The position numbers and the translations under genes were made by a program. From UBA1672 sp051967755 (lineage in GTDB: Bacteria > Pseudomonadota > Alphaproteobacteria > Micavibrionales > Micavibrionaceae), in assembly GCA_051967755.1 (NCBI GenBank), contig JBQDYD010000005.1, positions 62,001-126,000 on the forward strand: DNA of 64,000 bases. The letters run 5' to 3'. The notes beneath the pieces were generated by a model. It was not told where the DNA came from. It searched no databases and worked only from the letters and a program-made list of their open reading frames with translations. Below, one piece after another: positions 9,393-18,483 of the stretch. Positions within the stretch are counted from its first letter, which is position 1. Each line of letters starts with the position of its first letter.

Positions 9393-10139
9393 ATGTCATT
9401 GAAACTACCACGCATTATTGGGCACCGAGGCGCAGCAGAGTACGCGCCGGAAAACACATTGGTCTCTATTCATACAGCCGCTGATATGGGCATTAAATGG
9501 GTTGAGCTTGACGTAAAACTAACCAAAGACGACGTCCCTATTATTTTCCATGATGATACTTTGGACCGTACAACGGATAGCTCAGGCCTGGTTGCAGAAA
9601 AAACATATCAAGAGTTAAAAGAACTTGATTGCGGCATTTGGCATGGAGAGAGCTTTTTAGGGACGCACATTCCGACATTAGAAGAAGCAATTGAGGTTTT
9701 AATTGATCGTGATTTGGGACTGAACCTTGAAATAAAACCATGCCCGTCGAGAGAGAAAGAAACAGCAGAAGTCGCGCTTGATTTGCTTTCCACGATTTGG
9801 GATGACCATGACCGCCTTATCATCTCATCCTTTCAGCATGTTAGTTTAGAAACAGCGCAGGATATGGCCTCTGATTGGCATCGCGGCCTTTTGTTACCGG
9901 AAGAATGGCCCGAAAATTGGCAAGAACTAGCACAATATCTTCAGGTGTCTACGGTACATGTAAACGCAAATCATGTATCACGTGAACAAATAGAAGAAAT
10001 TATGGATATAGAAAAGCCGATCCTTGCCTATACTGTAAATGAAGCAGATACGGCACGCCGCTTACAGAGTTGGGGTGTGGACGGTTTCTTTAGTGACCGT
10101 CCGGACGCCCTACTGGAAGGCATTTTCTCTGTTCATTAA
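9393..10139 (+). CDS. ugpQ: Glycerophosphodiester phosphodiesterase
   Basis: Hydrolyses glycerophosphodiesters from phospholipid turnover to glycerol-3-phosphate and an alcohol. The 248-residue protein carries the GDPD signature: GHRGAAEYAPENT with the catalytic His-Arg near the N-terminus, the metal motif ELDVKLTKD, FHDDTLDRTT with the second catalytic histidine, and a conserved LEIKP strand. There is no signal peptide, so a cytoplasmic UgpQ-type enzyme is likelier than periplasmic GlpQ. It begins 45 bases after the Sel1-like gene without a clear ribosome binding site. Confidence 0.9.
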   Translation: MSLKLPRIIGHRGAAEYAPENTLVSIHTAADMGIKWVELDVKLTKDDVPIIFHDDTLDRTTDSSGLVAEKTYQELKELDCGIWHGESFLGTHIPTLEEAIEVLIDRDLGLNLEIKPCPSREKETAEVALDLLSTIWDDHDRLIISSFQHVSLETAQDMASDWHRGLLLPEEWPENWQELAQYLQVSTVHVNANHVSREQIEEIMDIEKPILAYTVNEADTARRLQSWGVDGFFSDRPDALLEGIFSVH

Positions 10140-10231
10140 ACTATCCACAATTGTGTAGTAAATGCTTAATGCTTCGTATTTTCATTGACAGTACTGGCAT
10201 TAATTTTTTATTTTGTAATATTGTTTTTTAA

Positions 10232-10708
10232 ATGGGCAACAAAATGAACACTTTTAAAGATGCGACAGCGCCGCAAGGTATCCAAAGAACCCTTGCCAAA
10301 AACTTACTCAAGGCAGAAATTGATGCACGCCAACTTAATGCCGGCGAAGCTGTTGAGGTTTTAAGAGAGTTGTTTGATGAGATAGAGCCAGCGGATCGAA
10401 CCGCGATTGCCAAACGCCTTAACACTGCAAACGCAATGGATGTTGAAGAGTTTCAGAGCAAGATTTACGGCGCGGAAGAGCATCCAAAATTTACATCTGC
10501 CCTACATGCCGTCATGACACGTATGAGTGAAGGTGTTGAAAACCCGCAGACACGCAGAGAGATTTTTTCACATGTTAACTATGCCATAGATGACCTCATG
10601 GAAGATATCAGGTCAAATAGCCCACATGTGGTCACGCATCCTGACGGCAGTCCCGTTGTTAACAATGATGATGATGACAACAGCTACGATGATATTTCGA
10701 TGAATTAG
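10232..10708 (+). CDS. Conserved-looking hypothetical protein, acidic tail
   Basis: A 158-residue soluble protein I do not recognise. It is helical in character, has no signal peptide, and ends in an asparagine/aspartate-rich tail (NNDDDDNSYDD) that could bind cations or simply be disordered. A perfect TTGACA lies at 10185-10190 upstream, but no good -10 follows at normal spacing. ATG 10232 lacks a ribosome binding site, and the in-frame ATG at 10244 is an alternative. Convergent with fabI, ending 6 bases away. Confidence 0.6.
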   Translation: MGNKMNTFKDATAPQGIQRTLAKNLLKAEIDARQLNAGEAVEVLRELFDEIEPADRTAIAKRLNTANAMDVEEFQSKIYGAEEHPKFTSALHAVMTRMSEGVENPQTRREIFSHVNYAIDDLMEDIRSNSPHVVTHPDGSPVVNNDDDDNSYDDISMN

Positions 10709-10714
10709 GCAGTA

Positions 10715-11518
10715 TTACCCTGCGAGCTCTTTCAAACTGTCATGCGGTGGCATACCCACAACATTAAATCCGCAATCAACATAATGAACTTCACCGGTCA
10801 CGGCACCAGATAAGTCTGACAGCAGGTAAAGCCCTGTTCCGCCCAGTTCTTCTAACTCAACAGGGCGACGTAACGGCGCTGTAACCGTGTTAAATTTAAA
10901 CGTTTTACGTGCGCCACCAATAACTGCGCCGGCAAGTGTGCGCATTGGCCCTGCAGAAATGGCGTTAACACGAATTCCTTGTGGGCCAAGATCTGCCGCA
11001 AGATAACGCACCGAAGCCTCTAAAGCCGCCTTAGCCACGCCCATAACATTATAATTCGGCATTACTTTCTCTGCACCGTAATAAGACAAAGTAACAGCCG
11101 ACCCACCTTCGTTCATAAGTTCCTTCGCGCGGCACATAATAGAGGTGAATGAATAACAAGAAATGTGCATAGTCTTCAGGAAGTTATCAAGCGTCGTATC
11201 AACATAACGCCCCTGTAACTCTTCCTTATCAGAATAAGCAATAGCATGAATAATAAAATCTATGCCGCCCCACTCTTCTTTTAGGCGATCAAAAACAGCA
11301 TCCAGATCTTCTTCTTTAGAAACGTCGCAATCTATCAAAATTGATGCACCGATGCTTTCCGTCAGAGGCTTCACACGTTTGCCGAATGCGTCCCCCTGAT
11401 ATGTGAACGCCATTTCCGCGCCGGCCTCATGTAATGCTTTAGCCATCCCCCAAGCGATTGAGCGCTCATTAGCCACGCCCATAACCAAACCTTTTTTACC
11501 TTGCATCAGACCAGTCAT
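10715..11518 (-). CDS. fabI: Enoyl-[acyl-carrier-protein] reductase (NADH)
   Basis: Reduces trans-2-enoyl-ACP in the last step of each fatty acid elongation cycle. The 267-residue short-chain dehydrogenase has the N-terminal FabI signature GVANERSIAWG and the catalytic pair Tyr156 and Lys163 in the segment YGAEKVMPNYNVMGVAK, with the family's Tyr-x6-Lys spacing. It is the last gene of a minus-strand cluster fabA-fabB-csaA-fabI, 18 bases downstream of csaA, so it should be expressed with the unsaturated fatty acid genes. Confidence 0.96.
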   Translation of the reverse strand: MTGLMQGKKGLVMGVANERSIAWGMAKALHEAGAEMAFTYQGDAFGKRVKPLTESIGASILIDCDVSKEEDLDAVFDRLKEEWGGIDFIIHAIAYSDKEELQGRYVDTTLDNFLKTMHISCYSFTSIMCRAKELMNEGGSAVTLSYYGAEKVMPNYNVMGVAKAALEASVRYLAADLGPQGIRVNAISAGPMRTLAGAVIGGARKTFKFNTVTAPLRRPVELEELGGTGLYLLSDLSGAVTGEVHYVDCGFNVVGMPPHDSLKELAG

Positions 11519-11536
11519 ATTTATTATTCCTTATTA

Positions 11537-11872
11537 TTAATAGAGCCGCCCGCCATTAGGCACAGCATGGCTTGGTTGCATTAAAACGACCTCCCCGTCT
11601 TCATCGGGGACACCTAGTGTTAAAACCTCTGACATAAACGGGCCGATTTGGCGTGGTTGAAAATTTACAACCGCCACGACTTGCTTATTCAAAAGCTCAT
11701 CCTTTGTATAATTCTTAGTAATCTGCGCAGATGACTTCTTAATCCCGATTTCATCGCCAAAGTCGATAAACAGCTTGAAAGCAGGCTTTCTGGCTTCCGG
11801 AAAATCTTGAACATCTATAACCGTACCTACGCGGATATCAACATTCAGGAAGTCTTCAAAAGCGATTGTCAT
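11537..11872 (-). CDS. csaA: tRNA-binding domain protein CsaA
   Basis: A 111-residue single-domain OB-fold protein of the CsaA/Trbp111 family; IDFGDEIGIKKSSAQI and VNFQPRQIGPFMSEVL are typical. Family members form dimers, bind tRNA and have been described as export-related chaperones. The gene lies 6 bases after fabB and 18 before fabI, so it is co-transcribed with fatty acid synthesis genes; no functional link follows from that alone. Confidence 0.9.
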   Translation of the reverse strand: MTIAFEDFLNVDIRVGTVIDVQDFPEARKPAFKLFIDFGDEIGIKKSSAQITKNYTKDELLNKQVVAVVNFQPRQIGPFMSEVLTLGVPDEDGEVVLMQPSHAVPNGGRLY

Positions 11873-11878
11873 ATGTTT

Positions 11879-13105
11879 TTAATCTCTATATTTGCTCATC
11901 GCTAATGTGCAATTTGTACCACCGAAGCCAAAGCTGTTGGATAATATCGTCTCATGCTCAACGTTATCAACACGATCTGTCGCGATTGGAAAGCCCTCGG
12001 CGCCCTCATCTTTATCCTCGACATTGATACTCGGCGCAACAAAGTCATTATTCATCATAAGAAGGCTGTAGATTGCCTCTTGCACACCTGTCGCACCTAA
12101 TGAGTGACCAGTCATAGATTTTGTGGCGCTGATGTATGGAATATCCTGATCCCTTGGGTCAAAGACCTGCTTAATTGCATTTAATTCACCGATATCACCA
12201 ACAGGGGTCGATGTCCCATGCGTGTTAATATAAGTCACAGGCGATTTAACAGTCGATAATGCAAGCTCCATTGCACGGCGACCACCTTCACCACTTGGCG
12301 CAACCATGTCATGCCCATCTGATGTCGCACCATATCCGGTAACTTCTCCGTAAATTTTGGCGCCTCTGGCCTTGGCATGCTCCAACTCTTCGAGGACGAC
12401 AATACCGCCACCGCCCGAAATAACAAAACCATCACGATTTGCGTCATACGCACGCGCGGCACGTTCTGGTGTGTCGTTATAATTCGATGACATAGCACCC
12501 ATCGCATCAAACAGCACAGAGAGTGTCCAATCCAACTCTTCGCCGCCACCTGCAAACATAACATCTTGCTTGCCCCATTGAATTTGCTCTGTCGCACTGC
12601 CAATACAATGTGCAGACGTGGAACAAGCAGACGATATTGTGTAATTAACACCCTTAATTTTAAAGTTTGTCGCCGCAGTTGCAGACGTTGTTGAACACAT
12701 TGCTTTTGGCACAGCAAAAGGCCCTACACGTTTTGGGCCCTTTTCACGTGTTACATCCGCAGCCTGAACTTGCGCCCTTGTAGACGGCCCGCCAGAGCCG
12801 ACAATGATACCTGTTCGCTCATTAACGATGTCGCTTTCTTCCAATCCCGAATCGGCAATTGCCTGCTCCATAGAAAGGTGCGTATAAGCAGCAGCATCAC
12901 CCATAAAACGGAACAAGCGTTTATCAATTGATGCTTTTAAATCTATGTCGGGTTTTCCATGAACTTGTGAACGAAAGCCAAGCTCAGCATATTCAGGCGC
13001 AAAAGAGATTCCTGATTTACCGTCCTTCAAAGACTGAAGAACCTCTTCTTGATTATTGCCAATACATGAAACTATGCCTATTCCGGTTATAACGACGCGG
13101 CGCAT
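11879..13105 (-). CDS. fabB: Beta-ketoacyl-ACP synthase I
   Basis: Condenses malonyl-ACP with acyl-ACP, including the cis-3-decenoyl-ACP made by FabA, so it is needed for unsaturated fatty acids. The thiolase fold is complete: Cys161 in SSACSTSAHC, then the two histidines in THGTSTPVGD and TGHSLGATG. ATG 13105 is preceded by AAGGAGAGGAATTGATC; an in-frame TTG six bases earlier is possible but less likely. Lies directly downstream of fabA. Confidence 0.95.
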   Translation of the reverse strand: MRRVVITGIGIVSCIGNNQEEVLQSLKDGKSGISFAPEYAELGFRSQVHGKPDIDLKASIDKRLFRFMGDAAAYTHLSMEQAIADSGLEESDIVNERTGIIVGSGGPSTRAQVQAADVTREKGPKRVGPFAVPKAMCSTTSATAATNFKIKGVNYTISSACSTSAHCIGSATEQIQWGKQDVMFAGGGEELDWTLSVLFDAMGAMSSNYNDTPERAARAYDANRDGFVISGGGGIVVLEELEHAKARGAKIYGEVTGYGATSDGHDMVAPSGEGGRRAMELALSTVKSPVTYINTHGTSTPVGDIGELNAIKQVFDPRDQDIPYISATKSMTGHSLGATGVQEAIYSLLMMNNDFVAPSINVEDKDEGAEGFPIATDRVDNVEHETILSNSFGFGGTNCTLAMSKYRD

Positions 13106-13147
13106 GATCAATTCCTCTCCTTGATAGATAGGGTGAAATGCATCTTA

Positions 13148-13669
13148 TTACATTGTGGACGGGTTATCAAACAGACCAACTTTCAGGCCCTTAACACTGT
13201 AAGCTTGCTCATTATCTGCGTAAATTGTTCCGTCACCAATACCAAGAACCAACTTACCATTCATAACACGCTTAATATCAACCACGTATTTTAGTAATTT
13301 GATATCAGGCGTAACCATCGCAGCTAACTTTATCTCGCCAACACCAAGCGCACGACCAGAGCCTTTGGCGCCAGTCCACCCCAGATAGAACCCAAGAAGT
13401 TGCCACAGACCATCAAGCCCCAGACAACCGGGCATAACCGGGTCACCTTTAAAATGGCAATCATAAAACCAAAGGTCAGGTTTAATATCAAACTCTGCCT
13501 CAATCACACCTTTACCGTATGCACCGCCCTCTGTAGAAACATTTGTGATACGATCAAGCATCAACATAGGTGGTAATGGAAGTTGTGCATTGCCTTTGCC
13601 AAACATCGTACCTTCGGCACAAGTTATAATTTCATCGTAGTTATAGCTCGATTTTTGAACGAAACTCAT
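13148..13669 (-). CDS. fabA: 3-hydroxydecanoyl-ACP dehydratase/isomerase FabA
   Basis: Dehydrates 3-hydroxydecanoyl-ACP and isomerises the product to cis-3-decenoyl-ACP, the branch point to anaerobic unsaturated fatty acids. The 173-residue hot-dog protein has the active-site histidine His72 in CHFKGDPVMPG and the aspartate Asp86 in CLGLDGLWQ, both as in the family. First gene of the fabA-fabB-csaA-fabI series; a 95-base gap upstream should contain the promoter. Presence of FabA and FabB together indicates the FabA-FabB route. Confidence 0.96.
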   Translation of the reverse strand: MSFVQKSSYNYDEIITCAEGTMFGKGNAQLPLPPMLMLDRITNVSTEGGAYGKGVIEAEFDIKPDLWFYDCHFKGDPVMPGCLGLDGLWQLLGFYLGWTGAKGSGRALGVGEIKLAAMVTPDIKLLKYVVDIKRVMNGKLVLGIGDGTIYADNEQAYSVKGLKVGLFDNPSTM

Positions 13670-13764
13670 ATGTCACTCGCTGTTCTTTTTTCAAACAGCT
13701 TTATACGAAGTTCTGATTTGCGGGGCAAGGGTAGATTTGTTTCAATCAACGGAAAATGAATAAA

Positions 13765-14742
13765 TCAGTATGAAACCATTTCGAAATCAAGGCATACATA
13801 TTTATAACTTTCCGTTATTGCAGACATAGCCAAAGGCTTAGCTATTGCAGGTTCTATTTCAGGTAATTCACCACCCGAGGCAACTGCAATCATACGGCCC
13901 GCCGCCTTTGCACAAGCAACAGCCTGATCATAGGGGCTCGCTAGCTCAACTGCGCGGAAGAACCTTAAACATGATGGCTCAAGCTCACGTATCAAGGATA
14001 CCGGTGCATTAACAGGCGTATCATTAGCCGCCAAACCAAAGCGCCAGTCACTCCCTGCAGGGACACCCAAACGCACAGCTTCTTGTGTCATTGTGTAAAC
14101 AACCTGATCAAGACGAGCCGGCAAATCACAGCCCCTGAACAAATCATCAACATCAGATGACCCAAGAGAGATAGCAAGCCTGCGACCAGCCACACCGCTT
14201 AGTGCCGTGATACAATCACCGCCGGTCCAGCCTTTATCACCTATTTTTGTATCAATAGAAACATCGCACAGCTCCTGCGCGGCAATTTCAAATGCCATAC
14301 ATTTCTTTACGCATTCAAGAACAAGTCGGAACGACTCTTCTCTAGGTAAGCCCATATCCTCCCAACCGACAATGACATGTTGAAATATCTGAAGAATTAA
14401 ATCATGAAGCTCAAACCCGCAATCCAGCCATTCTTCAAAGAAGACACGCGCGGCAAGTCGCCCCCTCTCTGTTTCATAATCCACTATATGCGCCGGAGGC
14501 AGCGCATAAGGCGCCAGCAACCCCTCTGCAGGATGACACCCCAAAAGACCCGACAGTTTTTTCAAACTGGCCTGCATCGCCTGATCAGGATCATCAAACA
14601 ATAAATATGTTTCTACAAGTACCCCTGCCATGTGTTGAATAACCTTCATACCGTCGATACCTTTTTCATGGTCGGCAGAAAGCTGAATCAGGGCGGAGTA
14701 GAAACGGGAACCCATTTCCGGCTTATTAGTCAGTGCAAACAT
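13765..14742 (-). CDS. Unknown protein upstream of fabA
   Basis: A 325-residue protein I do not recognise. It lacks a signal peptide or membrane segments and reads as mostly helical, with a run of conserved-looking aromatic and acidic positions (for example VFFEEWLDCGFELHDL and GWEDMGLPREESF). No nucleotide-binding or metal motif is evident. It lies on the same strand as fabA, 95 bases upstream, and downstream of the SH3 gene. The start ATG 14742 is the only sensible one. Codon use looks like the neighbours. Confidence 0.65.
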   Translation of the reverse strand: MFALTNKPEMGSRFYSALIQLSADHEKGIDGMKVIQHMAGVLVETYLLFDDPDQAMQASLKKLSGLLGCHPAEGLLAPYALPPAHIVDYETERGRLAARVFFEEWLDCGFELHDLILQIFQHVIVGWEDMGLPREESFRLVLECVKKCMAFEIAAQELCDVSIDTKIGDKGWTGGDCITALSGVAGRRLAISLGSSDVDDLFRGCDLPARLDQVVYTMTQEAVRLGVPAGSDWRFGLAANDTPVNAPVSLIRELEPSCLRFFRAVELASPYDQAVACAKAAGRMIAVASGGELPEIEPAIAKPLAMSAITESYKYVCLDFEMVSY

Positions 14743-14836
14743 TTTTATATCTTGGAACCTTAAATCAGGATGAGAAAAGGTTAGTTAGTTGTTGGAAGAA
14801 AACAAAAAACGGCAGCGGGATGCTACATCTACGATT

Positions 14837-15403
14837 CTAATCAAAATTTTCCTTTTCGTAAACACCCCAAAGTAAATTTCTTTTGATCCATCCAGAAGTG
14901 TCTTGAACGCGCACATAACACAAATCTTGCTGGCACTGCTCTATACTAACCAAAGACATGGGCTCTAACTGCATAGTGAAAACCTTACGCCTGAACCATA
15001 AAAAACCTGATAAATCATATGCTTGCACAGATTTCGAAGCATTCACCAAAGCGGTTCTACGGCCAGACAAAAGTGTGTGAAACACCCAGCCTTCCGCCCC
15101 CTCATGATCGCGAATTTTGCGCCAATGGTCATATTCTAAAATCACTTCAACAGGAAGATTTTGTTTCTTAATAACCCATTTTACAGGATATTTTGACCCG
15201 GGCCCTGCACGAACATTCGTTTTTTCATGGGCCAAAGACACAAAACGCGGGATAGGCAAACCACTACTATTGAATACTTCTTTTTTGTCATCGGGTATAA
15301 CTTGCGCATGCGAAGATAGTGGCAAAATCATAATTGATAATGCACTAAAGATTATAACGAGAATGAAGAATCGTACGAACGTACATAGATTTTTTAGTTT
15401 CAT
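14837..15403 (-). CDS. Exported bacterial SH3-domain protein
   Basis: A 188-residue protein with an N-terminal signal segment (hydrophobic about 13-31, cleavage probably after SHA), then two SH3-type modules. The first (about 50-115) has the classic phrase NVRAGPGSKYPV and ends EGWVFHTLLSG; the second (about 125-180) ends in SGWIKRNLLWGVY. This layout is common in alphaproteobacterial SH3 envelope proteins, thought to bind peptidoglycan or cell-wall peptides. A GTG precedes the ATG at 15403; the ATG is preferred. Divergent from dusA. Confidence 0.85.
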   Translation of the reverse strand: MKLKNLCTFVRFFILVIIFSALSIMILPLSSHAQVIPDDKKEVFNSSGLPIPRFVSLAHEKTNVRAGPGSKYPVKWVIKKQNLPVEVILEYDHWRKIRDHEGAEGWVFHTLLSGRRTALVNASKSVQAYDLSGFLWFRRKVFTMQLEPMSLVSIEQCQQDLCYVRVQDTSGWIKRNLLWGVYEKENFD

Positions 15404-15432
15404 CACACACTTTTTATGATAAAGAACGGCTC

Positions 15433-16416
15433 ATGAATCAAGTAAATAACGCAATGATCCCTGTTTCTGTTGCACCAATGATGGATTGGACAGACCGTCA
15501 TTGCCGGTATTTTCATCGTTTGATATCACCAAATACCCTGCTCTATACGGAAATGAAGACATCCGGCGCCCTACTTCACGGGGATCACGATCGATTCTTA
15601 CGATATGATAAAAGTGAACATCCGGTTGCATTGCAGTTGGGCGGATCTAATCCCGATGATTTGGCACAATGCGCAAAAATGGGCGAAGATTACGGTTATG
15701 ATGAAATTAATTTGAATTGCGGTTGCCCAAGTGACCGTGTTCAAAAAGGTAAGATTGGCGTTATTTTAATGACAGAGCCAGCTCTGGTCGCAGAATGCGT
15801 AGCGGCGATGAAAAGTGCGGTAAACATTCCCGTTACTGTAAAAACCCGCATTGGTGTTGATGAACAAGATGACTTTGAATTCCTAAATGAATTTATTACG
15901 ACTGTAGAACGCGCAGGATGTGAGGAATTTATCCTACACGCACGCAAGGCGTGGCTACATGGCCTCAGCCCAAAAGAAAACCGCACAAAGCCGCCAATCA
16001 ATTACGCACGGGTAAAAGAAATAAAGGACGCGCATCCAAACCTGAGAATCGCCGTAAATGGTGAGGTGAAGACCGTTGATCAAGCATCTTCCCATCTAGA
16101 AGAATTTGATAGCGTTATGATTGGGCGCGAAGCCTATCAGAACCCATATATTCTGGCAGAGCTGGAAGAACGCGTTTTTAACAATAAAGATATAAAAACA
16201 AAAGCAGACGTCGCGCTTTCTATGATTCCATATATTGAAGAACAACAAAAAGACTATGGCACGCCGATCAAATCAATCACACGCCATATGATTGGCCTGT
16301 TTCATCAACAAAAGGGTGCGAAAAAGTGGCGACAAGTTTTGAGTACAATGCCACACGAAGACGGTGTAACCGCACATAGTGTCATCCATAAGGCTCTGGA
16401 AGGCGTAACCTCTTAA
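15433..16416 (+). CDS. dusA: tRNA-dihydrouridine synthase DusA
   Basis: FMN-dependent reduction of uridines 20/20a in the tRNA D-loop. The 327-residue protein opens with VSVAPMMDWTDRHCR, has the catalytic cysteine (Cys98) in LNCGCPSDRVQKG, and HARKAWLHGLSPKENR, which separates DusA from DusB and DusC. The usual small-residue GACLM that follows the catalytic loop reads GVILM here, a minor divergence. The stop overlaps the convergent gene downstream by 4 bases. Confidence 0.93.
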   Translation: MNQVNNAMIPVSVAPMMDWTDRHCRYFHRLISPNTLLYTEMKTSGALLHGDHDRFLRYDKSEHPVALQLGGSNPDDLAQCAKMGEDYGYDEINLNCGCPSDRVQKGKIGVILMTEPALVAECVAAMKSAVNIPVTVKTRIGVDEQDDFEFLNEFITTVERAGCEEFILHARKAWLHGLSPKENRTKPPINYARVKEIKDAHPNLRIAVNGEVKTVDQASSHLEEFDSVMIGREAYQNPYILAELEERVFNNKDIKTKADVALSMIPYIEEQQKDYGTPIKSITRHMIGLFHQQKGAKKWRQVLSTMPHEDGVTAHSVIHKALEGVTS

Positions 16417-17033
16417 ACCGCACCAACCAAGTTGACTTGCTTGGGCGTAACAACACCATTAAATGCGACATCATAGACCGCATCATAGATGTTATTCTCA
16501 GACCAAATGCGTGTTTGTACGGTGTACAAAGAAAGCTTTTCATTCTTTGTGATGTTTACACCTGATGACTTTCGCAAGAAACGAGACTGATCATACGGGC
16601 TTAAACCGGAGAGGAATTCACTATTCTGACCTTCGATTACACGAGAATTTTCACCATTTTGATCATTGCTAAAGATCAGATAAAACTTCAAATAATCGTG
16701 CACATTTTCTTCTGAAAGGTTCAGGACACCGGTTTCATTGGTCTCCATAATCACCTCTCTAAGCCCCTTGAGCTGCGTATACTCATAACCGTTTTCAATG
16801 AAAAAAGTATAACCCCAGTCCGATTCTCCACGTTTGCTGACCTGTAAAAGACGAACATCATTATAAAAAGGCAACTCGCGCTCAAGCACTTTAAAAGCAC
16901 TAGAATCAAGCATTTCACCACTATAGGGGCTAATGAATTTCAAAAAAGCCTCTGCATCGTGGTAGTCATTCCACGATCCATCATTTTCAAATATATATAT
17001 CAGTGTTTTGCTCTGTGTTTCTGATGACAGCAT
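16413..17033 (-). CDS. Unknown protein, paralog B of a tandem pair
   Basis: 206 residues, no signal peptide, not recognised. It aligns end to end with the gene just upstream (17049-17660). Shared landmarks are DGSW near residue 18, FISPxxGE, ELPFY/DLPFY, an NETG pair, ENVxDYLKF and IEGxxSEF followed by LSxYDxSRxLRK. Duplicates of about 35-40 percent identity by eye, so an old duplication. It is the last gene of the minus-strand block that begins with the suf genes and overlaps the dusA stop by 4 bases. Confidence 0.65.
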   Translation of the reverse strand: MLSSETQSKTLIYIFENDGSWNDYHDAEAFLKFISPYSGEMLDSSAFKVLERELPFYNDVRLLQVSKRGESDWGYTFFIENGYEYTQLKGLREVIMETNETGVLNLSEENVHDYLKFYLIFSNDQNGENSRVIEGQNSEFLSGLSPYDQSRFLRKSSGVNITKNEKLSLYTVQTRIWSENNIYDAVYDVAFNGVVTPKQVNLVGAV

Positions 17034-17048
17034 TAATTATAAACCAAA

Positions 17049-17660
17049 CTAGACGGACCCGACCATCTCGTCGTCTTTCATTTCTACATTACCGGTTTTT
17101 GTGACTTCAAACGTGGCGTTGTAAACATAGCCTTCGTTTAAAACTCGCGTTTTAATCAAACAGCGCCCAAGATTATCAAATTCACTAACTTCCGTACCTT
17201 CAAACTTACGCAGATGACGCGACTTATCATAACCACTAAGCTCCTGAACAAACTCACTCTCAGGCCCTTCAATAATATAATAACACTCACCCTCTTCATT
17301 TTTCGTAAACAGGCAGAAAAACTTCAGGTAATCGAGCACATTTTCAGTATCCAGTTTAATGGCACCTGTTTCGTTAACTTCATGAATGGCATCACTCAAA
17401 CCACGTAATAAGACGAAATCACCGCCATATTCCAAAAAGAAATAATATGTCGGCTCATCTTCATATAGCATCGTCGCTGTTTGTAAGATGCGCACGCCAT
17501 CATAAAAAGGAAGATCTTTCACATAAACCTTTGTATTTGCTGTATTTAATTCCTGGCCTTCCATTGGGCTAATAAAATCAAGAAAATCGGATGTATTTTC
17601 GAACTTTTCCCAACTGCCGTCATCACAGTTAAAAAGGCTAATCAAAGGTCTATCTGACAT
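17049..17660 (-). CDS. Unknown protein, paralog A of a tandem pair
   Basis: 203 residues, cytoplasmic in character, not recognised. Homologous over its whole length to the next gene downstream. ATG 17660 is chosen because AGGAAAAATACT precedes it; an in-frame TTG at 17678 is less likely. Acidic and aromatic-rich, with repeated patches of alternating beta-strand character, which suggests a small alpha/beta scaffold rather than an enzyme. Only 49 bases separate it from sufA, so it may be transcribed as the tail of the suf operon. Confidence 0.65.
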   Translation of the reverse strand: MSDRPLISLFNCDDGSWEKFENTSDFLDFISPMEGQELNTANTKVYVKDLPFYDGVRILQTATMLYEDEPTYYFFLEYGGDFVLLRGLSDAIHEVNETGAIKLDTENVLDYLKFFCLFTKNEEGECYYIIEGPESEFVQELSGYDKSRHLRKFEGTEVSEFDNLGRCLIKTRVLNEGYVYNATFEVTKTGNVEMKDDEMVGSV

Positions 17661-17709
17661 AGTATTTTTCCTATTCAAAGTAACTATCTATACAATCATA
17701 TCTAGAGTG

Positions 17710-18078
17710 TTATGGTTTTTGTGGCAAGCCCCCACCGACATGAAAACTCTCTCCGCATCCGCATCGACCAGTTTCATTCGGATTTATGAAATCAAAACGC
17801 TCATTACCAAGCTCATCGGTTATATAATCAATGGTCGTTCCGAACAGCATCCAAGAATAAAGCTTAGGAATAAAGATGCTCGCGCCTTTTTCTTCAAACT
17901 GCTCATCTTTGTCTAACTTTTCACCATTCTCGACATATTCCATCTTATAGCTATTCCCCGAACAGCCGGTCGTCTTTACCGTCAGACGCAACCCTTGCGT
18001 ACCATCAGGAGCATCAGCCATAAGCGTATTAATATGCTCTGCGGCTTTTTCGGTGATTTTTATAGGTGAGTCTGTCAT
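17710..18078 (-). CDS. sufA: A-type iron-sulfur carrier (SufA/IscA family)
   Basis: Transfers nascent Fe-S clusters from the SufBCD scaffold to target proteins. The 122-residue protein has the three conserved cysteines of the family, one in TTGCSGNSYKM (Cys39) and two in GRCGCGESF near the C-terminus. A 12-base gap separates it from sufT upstream. Last recognisable suf gene of the operon. Confidence 0.92.
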   Translation of the reverse strand: MTDSPIKITEKAAEHINTLMADAPDGTQGLRLTVKTTGCSGNSYKMEYVENGEKLDKDEQFEEKGASIFIPKLYSWMLFGTTIDYITDELGNERFDFINPNETGRCGCGESFHVGGGLPQKP

Positions 18079-18090
18079 GTGTTTTCCCTC

Positions 18091-18483
18091 CTACATAAAC
18101 ATATTAAGTTGCATTTTTGCCGTTTCGGCCATCATTGACGGGTTCCATTGCGGCTCCCAAATAATCTCCACTTCGACACCGCCAACACCTTCTATAGGCA
18201 GGATTGCCCCCTGAACCCAGCCAGGCATTTCCTGCGCAACAGGGCACGCAGGCGATGTCAGTGACATTTCAACCTTTACATCTGATACGCCGTTTTCTTC
18301 TTCCGCCACCTTCACGCTATAGATCAAGCCAAGCTCATAAATATTCACAGGGATTTCAGGATCGTAAATTTCTTTCAGGTTCTTTACGATCTCAGGCCAC
18401 AGCGCGTGATCTTTCGGCACATCCACATGAGGCGGATGTGTCAGATGATCATAATTTTCTTCTATTTGTTCTTTTTCACTCAT
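18091..18483 (-). CDS. sufT: SufT, DUF59/MIP18-family Fe-S maturation protein
   Basis: DUF59 protein that assists Fe-S cluster maturation, usually found at the end of alphaproteobacterial and Gram-positive suf operons. The protein shows YDPEIPVNIYELGLIY, the conserved DPE motif, and SPACPVAQEMPGW with the single conserved cysteine. ATG 18483 overlaps the stop of the upstream gene as ATGA, suggesting translational coupling; ATG 18492 is an alternative that adds three residues. Confidence 0.92.
   Translation of the reverse strand: MSEKEQIEENYDHLTHPPHVDVPKDHALWPEIVKNLKEIYDPEIPVNIYELGLIYSVKVAEEENGVSDVKVEMSLTSPACPVAQEMPGWVQGAILPIEGVGGVEVEIIWEPQWNPSMMAETAKMQLNMFM

Noticed and set aside
10185..10221. 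TTGACA as a promoter for the gene at 10232
   Set aside because: No acceptable -10 at 16-18 bases; TAATAT lies 25 bases away, too far to call a promoter.
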